A DNA stretch of 64,000 nucleotides, from NCBI RefSeq assembly GCF_030413615.1, contig NZ_CP129236.1, positions 2,278,001-2,342,000 on the forward strand, written 5' to 3'. The notes under the pieces are model-generated. The model was not told the DNA's origin. It searched no databases and was given only the letters and a program-made list of their open reading frames with translations. The DNA is from Planococcus shixiaomingii (GTDB taxonomy: Bacteria; Bacillota; Bacilli; Bacillales_A; Planococcaceae). Shown here one piece after another: positions 34,037 through 42,309 of the stretch (positions are counted from its first letter, which is position 1; every line of letters starts with the position of its first letter). The position numbers and the translations under genes are program-made.

Positions 34037-36001
34037 TTAAGACCATGTATACGTTTGGCCCCAGCTTTCACGCGCCAGTTTTTCAATATCTTCTACATCG
34101 GCATCTTCGACCATGTATGTGTCCCCTTGTTCGTATGGGTTGTAGTGGAACGCATACATGCGTGCGACAAATTGATGGAACGGCAATGAAGACTCTCCTT
34201 CATGTTCACCGTGCTCATGGACACTCGTCTCAATTCCTTGTCCCCAGTTCTGGCCGCTGTCGTTATTCGGATTGTAAAAATACACTCGGTGTTCCCCGTT
34301 ATGGTCTTGCGCAATGCGCTGAATGGAAACCGCGTGCAATCCAAGCAGTTTACCATGGACATTGGTAATGTAAATGCCGACCGGATTCGGATAAATCATT
34401 TCATAGCCTTCGTTGTAAAGCGGGTGGTGCGTTGCGTAGAACAATCGGACAAAGGCATCATAATCGGTGACAAATCCGGTAAACGGATCGATGATGTTGA
34501 TGAATCCTCGCGGAATCCACTCTCCGTAAAATTCCGGGTTGACCCATTTATGGCCATCTTCCCCGCGCAACAACGTTTTTTTCATCATTTCGTTATAGAT
34601 TTTATCAAGATGCGGGACAAGGACACTCGATACAGGATCCAATTCGTGATGGATTTCCCCTGCTACCCCGTCTTCAATTGCGCTGGAGTGAATCGCTTCG
34701 CCTTCAAATGTCATGTCGATATCGTTTTCCCGAACTGCCCGGGCCACTAGTTCTAGTAGCTGGCCGATGCCGTGCTGCGCCCATAACGAAATGGCACGAG
34801 CGGATTGGCATGTTGGATTCAGACCTTGCCCGATTCCTAAAGGTTGCCCAAGAACTGAAATGACGCCTCCGATTAAAACGCCATTTGCAGACAATCCTGC
34901 TTTCCGGTATTCCGGACGCAAAATGCGCTTTTTCACTTCAGGACGGATATCGATATCAAATAGTCTTCTTATTGCGGGAATCAACGGCTCCTGTGTAAGC
35001 ACACCCCGATCGAGCATGCGAGACAATCCGTAAATCACTTTGCTTGTTTGCGGATAAACGGAAAAGTGTACCATGTCACGGACAAGCTCTTGGTTTGCAT
35101 TAAAGCTTGCCGTTCCCATTTCAGTCAAGTTAAGCAATTCCGGAATCAGTTCCGGCTTGCTTCTATTTAAATAACGCATGAATATAGCAGCGATTGGAGC
35201 AACCAAACCGGTCTTGTTCATGGATTCAGCAAAATCCCGCGCTTCTTTCCGCAATGTTTCATCGTCTGCTTCGACCAGCTTTCTGCGGTACTCTTTCAAG
35301 TTAGGCTCTTGTTCGCTGAGTGCGGTCGGAGCGGTAATCGCTTTATGGAAGTATTGAAGCGTATCTTTTGTGCTGTCATCGATGTTTTCGTCGATCATCT
35401 GTGTAGCCGTTTCAATCATATTGATGATGCGATCAACCATGATCGGCCGCTGGACCGTTAACCGCTCAATTTCTTCTACCAGTTTGTGGGCAACTGCGCG
35501 ATACGAAAGCTTGCTTCCTAAAAAGCGGAAAAGACGTTCGCCGCGTTCTAAATGCACGCCGCCCCCTTCAACTCTCGCTTCCTCTGTCTCTGCCGGAAAC
35601 AGCAAATCCAGGTTTAACGCCAAAACTTCATTCAAAAAAGCGGAAGCTTCTTCAGCTGGAACTTTTTCGTGGACGTACTCGCCTTCTGTTATCGACAGCA
35701 TGCGCAATTCGCTCATTAATTCGACAACGGAATTGAGACCTTTCACCCGAAGTGAACCACCCACAAATGCAGGTTCTAAGTTATCAGCTTCGGCCCAAGG
35801 GCCTCCATTGAATACGCCGGCTTTATCAAAATCAGCTGCGTATTCATAAAGCATTTCCAGCCCTTCATCCGTACTTGCCAGCTCGGTTGCCAGCTGGAAA
35901 ACTTCCGTTTGGTACATGCTTTTCGCAAAGGGTTTTGCCTCTTCTAACGTCCGGAGGGCCTGTTCAAATTTTTCTTTCAAAGTCGCTGCTTCAGTTGCCA
36001 T
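34037..36001 (-). CDS. Large protein with a papain-like Cys/His/Asn arrangement, partner of an ATP-grasp enzyme
   Basis: 654-residue soluble protein that I do not recognise. The first ~350 residues are helical and acidic. The C-terminal half shows a pattern like papain-fold enzymes: a Cys at the start of a helix (NPTCQSARAISLW, Cys398), a His in a beta strand (LLGLHAVSIQRI, His556) and a YNPNNDSGQNWG strand-loop (Asn577/Asp581) placed like the third catalytic residue. This would fit a peptidase, transglutaminase or acyltransferase. No signal peptide. ATG with TGGGGGT at 6 bases. It lies 18 bp after the ATP-grasp gene, so the two form an operon. The assignment is inference from spacing of motifs only. 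Confidence 0.6.
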   Translation of the reverse strand: MATEAATLKEKFEQALRTLEEAKPFAKSMYQTEVFQLATELASTDEGLEMLYEYAADFDKAGVFNGGPWAEADNLEPAFVGGSLRVKGLNSVVELMSELRMLSITEGEYVHEKVPAEEASAFLNEVLALNLDLLFPAETEEARVEGGGVHLERGERLFRFLGSKLSYRAVAHKLVEEIERLTVQRPIMVDRIINMIETATQMIDENIDDSTKDTLQYFHKAITAPTALSEQEPNLKEYRRKLVEADDETLRKEARDFAESMNKTGLVAPIAAIFMRYLNRSKPELIPELLNLTEMGTASFNANQELVRDMVHFSVYPQTSKVIYGLSRMLDRGVLTQEPLIPAIRRLFDIDIRPEVKKRILRPEYRKAGLSANGVLIGGVISVLGQPLGIGQGLNPTCQSARAISLWAQHGIGQLLELVARAVRENDIDMTFEGEAIHSSAIEDGVAGEIHHELDPVSSVLVPHLDKIYNEMMKKTLLRGEDGHKWVNPEFYGEWIPRGFINIIDPFTGFVTDYDAFVRLFYATHHPLYNEGYEMIYPNPVGIYITNVHGKLLGLHAVSIQRIAQDHNGEHRVYFYNPNNDSGQNWGQGIETSVHEHGEHEGESSLPFHQFVARMYAFHYNPYEQGDTYMVEDADVEDIEKLARESWGQTYTWS

Positions 36002-36019
36002 TAAATTACCCCCAGATGA

Positions 36020-37246
36020 TTAATGATAGAAATCATATTTCTCGTATTTTTTTAGAAGTTCAGTCATCCGGCTGCTGTCTTCCCCAAAGAAGAACAATGT
36101 ACCGTAATGATTGCCAAAACCGACCCGCTCTGCCACTTTGGAAGTGACCGGTATGAACAAGTCATGCTTTTCAAAATAAGAGTCGTTTTTAAGTTCAGTT
36201 GGAATATCCAATTTCTCGATCAGGCGCACCCGCGGGTAAACCATCAAACTTCCTGCATACCCTTTTGCGGAAGTTACTTCTTCCGGGAAAAACGCTTCCA
36301 ATTCTTCTGGCGTGGTATCCGGGTCACTGCAGAGGATTTGTGCTTGGAATGCATTAAAGCCGTATGCCCGTTCAATTAGATCGAAAATATGTCCGCCCGG
36401 CACACGCGCAGCCACTTCCCCGAAATTCAGCGTACCGTCATGGGAAATGAAATATTCCGGATGGATGACCCCATATTTGATTTCAAAAGAATCAACCAAT
36501 TTTTGAATTTGTTCTCGTATTTGCGGACGCCATTCCTCCAGCGCTGGAGAAGCTGGCACGAAATTGGAGTGTCCAAGCTTGACATACTCGGTGATATTCA
36601 AGAATTTGATTTCTCCATTATGAATAAAAGCTTCGCAAGAAAATTCCTGTCCGTCCAAATGGCTTTCCATTAAGTATGGGAATTCTTGCACTTCACTTTT
36701 GTCAATGTCACTGGCGTCACGAATTACCATATGTCCGACAGTTCCGGCTTTGTTAAGCGGTTTGATGTGGATAGGGTCGTTTACATCGCCGTCAATCTTG
36801 ATCAATGCATCATTAACCCGCTTCAAGAAACGGTAAATGTCATCTTTAGAATACGCTTCTTCAAAAACACCGACTTTGATGCCTGACATCTGTGCTTTCC
36901 GCTTCATCAAGCCTTTATCGCGCAAAAGCAGTGAACGGTTGAAAACACGCGGGTCGTCGAAGAATCTTGCGTTCAGTACGCCTGCCCATTCAACGGTTTC
37001 TTCGTAAATCGGCACCGCCAATTTAACGTCCATTTCCGCAAGGAGGCTATATAGTTTTTCCGAACCTTCGTTCAAACGGTCAAAATCCCAAGGCACGAAA
37101 GGAATATCGTGTTCCTTGGCAAAACCAATAAAATCTGGAGGGCCTACAACCACGAAGGGCCGGTTCAACTTGTCCATCGCTTCAATCGCTGGAATGCTCC
37201 AGCCTAAAATGGCGGTCTTTTTTTCATTCTTCTTTGTTTCGGTCAT
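36020..37246 (-). CDS. ATP-grasp carboxylate-amine ligase-like protein
   Basis: 408-residue ATP-grasp enzyme, expected to join a carboxylate to an amine or thiol through an acyl-phosphate. Visible residues are Lys162 in IHIKPLNKAGTVG, Glu201 in ESHLDGQEFSCEA, and the metal/phosphate motif Glu264/Asn274/Glu277/Arg281 (HPEYF..NFGEVAARVPGG). The N-terminal ~100 residues form a Rossmann-like preATP-grasp domain (AILGWSIPAIEAM, FVVVGPPDF). The ATG at 37246 has GAGGGAG at 7 bases; the extension to 37264 has no RBS. It is the first gene of a pair with the papain-like protein; the substrate cannot be predicted. Confidence 0.8.
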   Translation of the reverse strand: MTETKKNEKKTAILGWSIPAIEAMDKLNRPFVVVGPPDFIGFAKEHDIPFVPWDFDRLNEGSEKLYSLLAEMDVKLAVPIYEETVEWAGVLNARFFDDPRVFNRSLLLRDKGLMKRKAQMSGIKVGVFEEAYSKDDIYRFLKRVNDALIKIDGDVNDPIHIKPLNKAGTVGHMVIRDASDIDKSEVQEFPYLMESHLDGQEFSCEAFIHNGEIKFLNITEYVKLGHSNFVPASPALEEWRPQIREQIQKLVDSFEIKYGVIHPEYFISHDGTLNFGEVAARVPGGHIFDLIERAYGFNAFQAQILCSDPDTTPEELEAFFPEEVTSAKGYAGSLMVYPRVRLIEKLDIPTELKNDSYFEKHDLFIPVTSKVAERVGFGNHYGTLFFFGEDSSRMTELLKKYEKYDFYH

Positions 37247-37313
37247 AGCAAAACTCCCTCTCAACAGTGATAAATAAGAACATACATTTTTGTATTTCCA
37301 TTTGTGAAAAAAT

Positions 37314-37339
37314 ATAAACCTTTGTATACAAAGGTTTAT
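37314..37339. promoter_or_regulatory. 26-bp perfect palindrome upstream of the ATP-grasp operon
   Basis: ATAAACCTTTGTA followed without a loop by its exact complement TACAAAGGTTTAT. It sits between the divergent ATP-grasp and GNAT genes, about 70 bp from each start. With no spacer and no gene end nearby it looks like an operator for a dimeric regulator and not a terminator. Confidence 0.6.
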
Positions 37340-37401
37340 TTTCCTTTTTCTTCGGGAATTTGAAAAATCAAACTCTCACAGCCAGAAAGGATCTGATTGC
37401 G

Positions 37402-37971
37402 ATGGAATCTTGGTTTTCGAATCTTCGCGACTATTTTCCAGCCAAAGAAATGAAGTCTGAAAAACATATGAAAGAGTTGTTTGCTGAAAAACCGAATAGC
37501 TACAAATTGGATGAAGGCCCACACTACACGCTTGTTTACTATGAAAAATCCGATTTTCTATTTATCGATTATATTTTGGTGAATAGTTCTTCCCGCGGCA
37601 GCGGACTTGGCAGTAAAATCATTGACCGGGTCAAAAAGAAAAACAAAATGATCGTCCTTGAAGTCGATCCTATCTCCCAAGAAGATCCGGAAACAGCAAA
37701 ACGAGTCCGCTTTTACCAGAAACAGAATTTCAAAAAAGTTCCTTCCATTGAATATGTACGCAGGCACCCCATTACGGGAGAACGCAGTGAGATGGATATT
37801 TTTTATTGGTCACCTAATGCGGAATCTGCTGAGTGGGTGATGGAGAAAATGAAAGAAGCGTATGAAGAGGTCCATGCTTTCAAAGGCTTGGAAATGTACG
37901 GTGCACCTCCTCAAGTGGCCGATGAAGTGCTCCAACTACGCGAAGCAAAACAAAGCAGCAAAGCCGAATAA
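37402..37971 (+). CDS. GNAT-family N-acetyltransferase
   Basis: 189-residue GNAT acetyltransferase. The acetyl-CoA loop is SSRGSGLGSKIID (the R/Q-x-x-G-x-G type) after a beta strand FIDYILVNSS, and a VLEVDP strand plus RFYQKQNFKKV follows. The C-terminal ~50 residues are an extra helical extension (EWVMEKMKEAYEEVHAFKG). The ATG at 37402 has AAAGG about 11 bases upstream, a little far; a TTG at 37360 is the alternative start. Substrate unknown. It diverges from the ATP-grasp operon across the palindrome. Confidence 0.88.
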   Translation: MESWFSNLRDYFPAKEMKSEKHMKELFAEKPNSYKLDEGPHYTLVYYEKSDFLFIDYILVNSSSRGSGLGSKIIDRVKKKNKMIVLEVDPISQEDPETAKRVRFYQKQNFKKVPSIEYVRRHPITGERSEMDIFYWSPNAESAEWVMEKMKEAYEEVHAFKGLEMYGAPPQVADEVLQLREAKQSSKAE

Positions 37972-38016
37972 AAATCCTGTGCGCGGAAACTTTTGGTTTC
38001 CGCGCACAGGATTTTT
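37970..38016. terminator. Strong bidirectional terminator
   Basis: 21-bp perfect arms (AAAAATCCTGTGCGCGG.. and ..CCGCGCACAGGATTTTT) with loop TTTTG. It serves the GNAT gene on the plus strand and the zinc-finger gene on the minus strand. Confidence 0.95.
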
Positions 38017-38020
38017 GTTT

Positions 38021-38218
38021 TTATTTTTCGTGCGTTCCGATTTTGTTTAATTCTTTACCTAGAAACTGCAGCTGAGAACCGACGGTGCATTCACTGATGC
38101 AAAAGCGATGAGCCGCCGTTTTTCCGTGATCTTTGCGAATTTGCCGCTTTACAAAGCAGCCGTCGCAATACATATCAAACATTTCATCTATTTCGTTCAT
38201 GATTGAAATTTTATTCAC
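38021..38218 (-). CDS. Small zinc-finger protein (C2HCIx2C type)
   Basis: 65-residue protein with the pattern YCDGCF..HRFCISEC, that is C-x2-C ... H-x2-C-I-x2-C, matching the small zinc-finger family called zf-C2HCIx2C. GTG start at 38218 with AAGGAGTG at about 5 bases. The rest is charged and helical. The function is unknown; such proteins are common in Bacillales. It converges on the GNAT gene through a shared terminator. Confidence 0.88.
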   Translation of the reverse strand: MNKISIMNEIDEMFDMYCDGCFVKRQIRKDHGKTAAHRFCISECTVGSQLQFLGKELNKIGTHEK

Positions 38219-38366
38219 TGCTTCACTCCTTAGAAAAATAGCATTGTGTTATTTTACTATGCATTTGTGTTTTATACCAACAATAGATATACTATTCAAG
38301 GACATTTTTATAAGATTTTAGCGGTTCGTGAACTCCCGCTTTATCAAAACTAAGGAGGATATTTTT

Positions 38367-39050
38367 TTGTTTAACGAATTTTTTGGGCTGGGCTTTGTCT
38401 TGGCTAATTTTCTTATGCTGCTCATAATGTATAAATTTTTCGGTAAAGCCGGTTTGTTTGCCTGGGTTGCAATTTCTACGATTTTGGCCAATATCCAAGT
38501 GACCAAAACGATAGAAATTATTGGACTGACGGCAACTCTTGGCAATAGCCTCTACGCTTCTACTTTCTTGGCAACCGATATTTTAAATGAAAAATACGGA
38601 AAAAAAGATGCACAAAAAGCAGTTTGGCTTGGGTTTTTCTCGCTGTTGATCATGATTATCGCGATGCAGTTCGGCATGAACTTTATTCCGGCTGAAAGTG
38701 ATTTTGCCAATGAATCGCTTCACACGATCTTCGGCCTCGTTCCTCAAATCGCCATTGCCAGTATGGTCGCTTATTTAACCGCCCAACACTTGGATGTTTT
38801 GATTTTCTCGGCTTTGAAAAAAGTGTTTCCAACTGATGGCCAGTTTTGGATCCGCAACAACGGCTCGACGTTGATCAGCCAATTGCTGGATACGTTAATA
38901 TTCACTAGCATCGCTTTTTACGGCGTTTATTCTTTCGATATCTGGATCCAGATTTTCCTTTCGACGTATGTTCTTAAGTTTATCGTTTCTGTTCTCGATA
39001 CGCCGTTCGGTTACATGGCGAAAGTTATCACACCAGTAGATGAAAAGTAG
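38367..39050 (+). CDS. ypdP: Queuosine precursor transporter (YpdP, Vut_1 family)
   Basis: 227-residue membrane protein with about six helices, of the Vut_1/YhhQ family that imports queuosine precursors. Typical features are the N-terminal NEFFGLGFVLANFLMLL, TFLATDILNEKYGKKDA (family signature DxxNExYG), and the C-terminal LKFIVSVLDTPFGYMA. The TTG at 38367 has AAGGAGG at exactly 8 bases; the upstream GTG at 38328 has none. It lies 8 bp before ypdQ, the same pair as in Bacillus subtilis. Confidence 0.93.
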   Translation: MFNEFFGLGFVLANFLMLLIMYKFFGKAGLFAWVAISTILANIQVTKTIEIIGLTATLGNSLYASTFLATDILNEKYGKKDAQKAVWLGFFSLLIMIIAMQFGMNFIPAESDFANESLHTIFGLVPQIAIASMVAYLTAQHLDVLIFSALKKVFPTDGQFWIRNNGSTLISQLLDTLIFTSIAFYGVYSFDIWIQIFLSTYVLKFIVSVLDTPFGYMAKVITPVDEK

Positions 39051-39058
39051 GTGATTTC

Positions 39059-39448
39059 ATGCTTGAAGTGTTTATCGATGCAGCGACTGCCGGAACGCCG
39101 AAAGTCAGTGCTGTCGGTGTATTTATCAGAGGCGAAGGCCATTTAGTCAAATGGAGCGAGTATGTTGGTGAAATGGACAACCATATGGCCGAGTTCACCG
39201 CTCTCGTCAAAGGTTTGCAGCTGGCGAAAGAATTATCGACCGGCATGATTTCCATCAAGTCGGATTCCCAAGTGGCCGTCGATGCTTTTGACCGTGGTTT
39301 TACGAAAAACCCGAAATTCAAACCGCTTTTGGAAGAAGCAATGAAAATCTCCGATGAATTTGAGTTTTGCTTCATCAAATGGATTCCGGATTCGCAAAAC
39401 CGGGCTGCTGACGACCTTGCCAGAACCGAATTGCGCGCCCATAAATAA
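39059..39448 (+). CDS. ypdQ: RNase HI-like protein (YpdQ)
   Basis: 129-residue RNase H-fold protein. Catalytic acidic residues appear conserved: Asp7 (FIDAAT), Glu45 (AEFTALV), Asp69 (KSDSQVAVD) and Asp118/119 (RAADDLAR). It is shorter than RNase HI and lacks the basic handle; in Bacillus subtilis YpdQ is reported to have little RNase H activity. ATG with TAGGTG RBS overlapping the ypdP stop region, so it is coupled. Confidence 0.9.
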   Translation: MLEVFIDAATAGTPKVSAVGVFIRGEGHLVKWSEYVGEMDNHMAEFTALVKGLQLAKELSTGMISIKSDSQVAVDAFDRGFTKNPKFKPLLEEAMKISDEFEFCFIKWIPDSQNRAADDLARTELRAHK

Positions 39449-39455
39449 ACGTTCA

Positions 39456-39491
39456 ACAGCCGTTTCCCTTCGGGGAATGGGCTGTTTTTTT
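39456..39491 (+). terminator. Terminator of ypdP-ypdQ
   Basis: ACAGCCG..TTTCCC and GGGAA..GGGCTGT around a TTCG tetraloop, with a two-base internal mismatch, followed by eight T. Confidence 0.88.
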
Positions 39492-39558
39492 ATTGGACAA
39501 AGACGCCAAGTGCGAAGTCTGTTACTATGGAAAGAGCTAAAAGTATTGGAGGATATTT

Positions 39559-39759
39559 ATGAGAACTAAATTTGGAACCGCACTTGATATTTTCATCTTA
39601 ATTATTGGCCCGTGGATTGTTTATACACGCGTAGTTGAAATTTTGAATAACGGAGTTTCTGTCTATCCTGTCATTTCACTGATCATCGTGACACTTGCTG
39701 TCGTGTTGTCCGTCTATAATTTGTACAATCTCTATGCATCGCGTGACATCAAGAAATGA
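39559..39759 (+). CDS. Small membrane protein, 66 residues
   Basis: Not recognised. Two predicted transmembrane helices (about 8-27 and 35-56) with a basic C-terminus. ATG with GGAGG at 6 bases. An extended -10 TGTTACTAT lies at 39520-39528. Probably co-transcribed with the next gene, 26 bp downstream. Confidence 0.78.
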   Translation: MRTKFGTALDIFILIIGPWIVYTRVVEILNNGVSVYPVISLIIVTLAVVLSVYNLYNLYASRDIKK

Positions 39760-39785
39760 AAAATAGTGCGAAAAGGTGAAGAAAC

Positions 39786-40103
39786 ATGAAACCGATCTTA
39801 TTTTATAGCATTCCACTACTTGTTTATATCATCATCAACAACTCCGTCGCCGATTTATCTTGGCCTTATTTTTTAATTTTGCTGTTATCGTTTGTCTTGT
39901 TCCAAATGGCTAAACTTCGCTTTCCAAAGGATGCCATTCCATTTCTGACAAAAGTGACGAGCGGTGTCTTTTATATCACGACGGTCGCTTTCATTTTCCG
40001 GGATCCGTTTTTGAATCCGCTGGTGATTAACATTCTGCTTGGCATTACCATTGGCTTAGCGATTTCTGATTTGCGGCAGTCCCCCAAACAGCGTATCGTA
40101 TAA
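39786..40103 (+). CDS. Hypothetical membrane protein, 105 residues
   Basis: Not recognised. Three to four hydrophobic helices (about 3-18, 27-43, 57-72, 80-93) and a short basic tail. The ATG at 39786 has AAAGGTGAAG upstream. It follows another small membrane protein closely, and a long inverted repeat ends the unit. Confidence 0.78.
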   Translation: MKPILFYSIPLLVYIIINNSVADLSWPYFLILLLSFVLFQMAKLRFPKDAIPFLTKVTSGVFYITTVAFIFRDPFLNPLVINILLGITIGLAISDLRQSPKQRIV

Positions 40104-40136
40104 GCAGAGAGTTCGAGTCTGGAACTTTCTCATATA

Positions 40137-40175
40137 TTAAAGCCCTGCAGTTCATTATGAACTGCAGGGCTTTAA
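40137..40175. terminator. Long hairpin, probable bidirectional terminator
   Basis: 18-bp perfect arms (TTAAAGCCCTGCAGTTCA and its complement) with a 3-base loop. T tracts on both sides are short, but the stem lies between convergent genes. Confidence 0.75.
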
Positions 40176-40262
40176 ATTCGTCCAAGAAACGAGAAAACAA
40201 AGTTCCATTTCTTCATTCGGATGACTACGGCAATTCACATAAAAGAAACTAAGTGGCCGCGA

Positions 40263-40385
40263 TTACTTAGTGAAATACCAGACTAAAAACAAAGCAATTG
40301 CTACAATTACCCACGTAGCAATACGAATGCGATTCTTCTTTTTCCGGATTGCTTCTTGCTCTTTTGCTTCTTTATAAAAAGACAT
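40263..40385 (-). CDS. Small 40-residue single-pass membrane protein
   Basis: Not recognised. A short gene with a clear RBS AGGAGGAG at about 5 bases before ATG 40385. The protein has a basic, charged N-terminus (MSFYKEAKEQEAIRKKKNR) and one C-terminal transmembrane helix (about residues 21-38) ending FTK. That layout, with positive residues before a single helix, suggests an inner-membrane peptide with its N-terminus in the cytoplasm. Confidence 0.75.
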   Translation of the reverse strand: MSFYKEAKEQEAIRKKKNRIRIATWVIVAIALFLVWYFTK

Positions 40386-40457
40386 TGTTTCTCCTCCTAC
40401 TTAATGTTTCCCATTCCTTCCATCTTCCCTTATGATGAAAAAAAGGAGGTAATTGCG

Positions 40458-41525
40458 TTGAATAAACTGTTAGCTCTGCCACTATCCTTGTGCTTGCTCA
40501 CCGCCTGCAGTGCACCAGCGACAATGGGTCAAACTCCAGCTGCTGGAAATTCAGAACAAGCAACGGCCACTCCTTCTGATGAACCGAATGCCACAAGTAT
40601 GCCAAAAGAAATTGCTACAGGGCTCAATACTCCTTGGGCTATCAACAAAGTCGGTGACGAATTTTACATCTCCGAACGTCCCGGTACGGTAGCTTATATT
40701 AATGCCACAGGTGAACTAACTCGCCAGAAAGTGGAATTTTCCGATCAACTGGCATCGGTTCCGGAATCTGGTTTTCTCGGCTTTGTACTAAAAGATGATT
40801 TTGCAAAAACAAAACAAGCGTATGGTTATTATGTTTACGAAGAAAACGGCCAGCCTTTGAACAAAATTGCCGTTTTCGAACTCCAGAATAACACATGGCG
40901 GGAAGTTGCGGTACTGCTTGAAGGCATAGAAACTGGTTCAGTCCACCACGGTGGCCGCCTTGAACTGGATGCTGACGGCGTATTGTTTGCCACGATCGGC
41001 GATGCTTCCAATCCTGAACTTGCACAAGATTCGAATTCCGTAAACGGCAAAATTTTAAGGCTAAATAGCAGCAACAAATTCGAGATTTACTCAATGGGTC
41101 ATCGTAATCCTCAAGGAATCGAATGGGCGGACGGCAAAATGTATGCTTCCGAACACGGCCAATCAGCGAATGATGAAATCAACATCATCGAAAAAGGCAA
41201 GAATTATGGCTGGCCGCTTATCGAAGGCAACGAAAAAAGAGATGGGCTGGACTCTCCTTTCGTGACGACTGGTTCAAATGAAACTTGGGCTCCGAGCGGC
41301 ATCGACAGCAAAGACGGTTTGTTGTATGTCGCCGCGCTGCGTGGAACAGCTATAAAAGTTATCAATTTAAAATCCGGTAAAGTGGACGATTCCATTGAAG
41401 GCTACGGACGCATCCGAGATGTTCTAGTGGACGGAGAAGATGTGTATGCCATTACCAACAATACGGATGGTCGAGGACAGCCGGACAAAGACGATGACAA
41501 ACTGATTTTATTGGCGACACCCTAA
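40458..41525 (+). CDS. PQQ-type sugar (glucose/sorbosone) dehydrogenase-like lipoprotein
   Basis: 355-residue predicted lipoprotein. A TTG start at 40458 with AGGAGG at 8 bases gives MNKLLALPLSLCLLTAC, a clean lipobox (LTAC), then a low-complexity linker to about residue 55. The beta-propeller shows family motifs: GLNTPWAI, VHHGGRLELDADG, GDASNPELAQDSNSVNGKILR, MGHRNPQGIEW and EHGQSANDEINII. The family oxidises aldoses with PQQ, but no PQQ biosynthesis gene is in the window, so the cofactor and substrate are open. It is monocistronic. Confidence 0.9.
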   Translation: MNKLLALPLSLCLLTACSAPATMGQTPAAGNSEQATATPSDEPNATSMPKEIATGLNTPWAINKVGDEFYISERPGTVAYINATGELTRQKVEFSDQLASVPESGFLGFVLKDDFAKTKQAYGYYVYEENGQPLNKIAVFELQNNTWREVAVLLEGIETGSVHHGGRLELDADGVLFATIGDASNPELAQDSNSVNGKILRLNSSNKFEIYSMGHRNPQGIEWADGKMYASEHGQSANDEINIIEKGKNYGWPLIEGNEKRDGLDSPFVTTGSNETWAPSGIDSKDGLLYVAALRGTAIKVINLKSGKVDDSIEGYGRIRDVLVDGEDVYAITNNTDGRGQPDKDDDKLILLATP

Positions 41526-41546
41526 AACATTCTTTCTTAGATACAC

Positions 41547-41579
41547 AAAACGCCAATCCTTCACGGATTGGCGTTTTTT
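41547..41579. terminator. Bidirectional terminator
   Basis: Perfect 13-bp arms AAAACGCCAATCC and GGATTGGCGTTTT with loop TTCAC and T runs on the plus strand. It ends the dehydrogenase gene and lies at the end of the facing GNAT gene. Confidence 0.9.
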
Positions 41580-42076
41580 CATAGAAATTTTACCATCAAA
41601 TCTTCGTCTATGTATTTCTCTTTTGTTTTCATGGCCTTGACATCGACTCCGTACTTTTCAAAACCTAGAGCGTTATAGAGCTTCTTAGCAGGTTCGTTAT
41701 GGGAAGCGACCATCAAATCGAGTTTTTCCAAGCCGCTCCAGCTTTCTGCATAGGCAATCAGTTCTTCCATAAGACGCCGCGCCGTTCCCATGCCCCGTGC
41801 TTCCGGCGTCACGTAAACAGCATAGACTGACGCACGGTGGTTCATGTTAGGTGAAGTGTTGCGGGACAAGGTAACATTTCCGACAAGTTTTTCATCAATA
41901 TATGCTCCGAACGTAACTGCATATTCCAACGACAGATTTTCTTTAGTTTTTTCGATTGGCCGATTCAGTGCGTCTTCAAGCCGCGTAGAAAACGCGTCCG
42001 GAGCCAGCCTTAACGCTTCAATACGCAGTGCATAATAGGCGCTGGCATCATCTGCTGTCAATATCCGAATCTCCAT
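41579..42076 (-). CDS. GNAT-family N-acetyltransferase
   Basis: 165-residue GNAT protein. The acetyl-CoA loop is RGMGTARRLMEEL after the strand AVYVTPEA, and the C-terminal signature NEPAKKLYNALGFEKYG is typical. The ATG at 42076 has AAGGGTG at 5 bases; the longer frame is unsupported. Substrate unknown. It is monocistronic. Confidence 0.9.
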   Translation of the reverse strand: MEIRILTADDASAYYALRIEALRLAPDAFSTRLEDALNRPIEKTKENLSLEYAVTFGAYIDEKLVGNVTLSRNTSPNMNHRASVYAVYVTPEARGMGTARRLMEELIAYAESWSGLEKLDLMVASHNEPAKKLYNALGFEKYGVDVKAMKTKEKYIDEDLMVKFL

Positions 42077-42309
42077 ATTTTCACCCTTCCCGTTTTCTGG
42101 AGTTCGCGAATCATTTAGCGTAACCCTCGGCAAAATATGTCCAAAATGAATGTTGTAAGGATCTGAGATGTATCGAACAGTGCATGGATTTCTTCTCGCA
42201 AACCAGAAAAAAAGTGTCTTGACAACAAGTGCCTGAAGCTAGCGTCCAGTCACCTTCATCATTCAATAGTCCCCTTTTGTTTCTTTCGCGAGATTCATGC
42301 AGTTAACTT
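42077..42309. other. Intergenic region with a short direct/inverted motif
   Basis: No gene. It contains CTTG-ACAA-CAAG followed by TGCCTGAAGCTAGCGTCCAGTC (split here into TGCCTGAAGC and TAGCGTCCAGTC), which looks like a solo remnant of a dispersed repeat but has no second copy in this window. I see no promoter I would call. Confidence 0.35.

Noticed and set aside
37314..37339. Terminator interpretation of the palindrome
   Set aside because: There is no loop and no gene ends here on either strand, so an operator reading fits better.
40458..41525. Confident assignment as PQQ glucose dehydrogenase
   Set aside because: Only family-level motifs are seen and no PQQ synthesis genes are nearby, so the specific substrate is not claimed.
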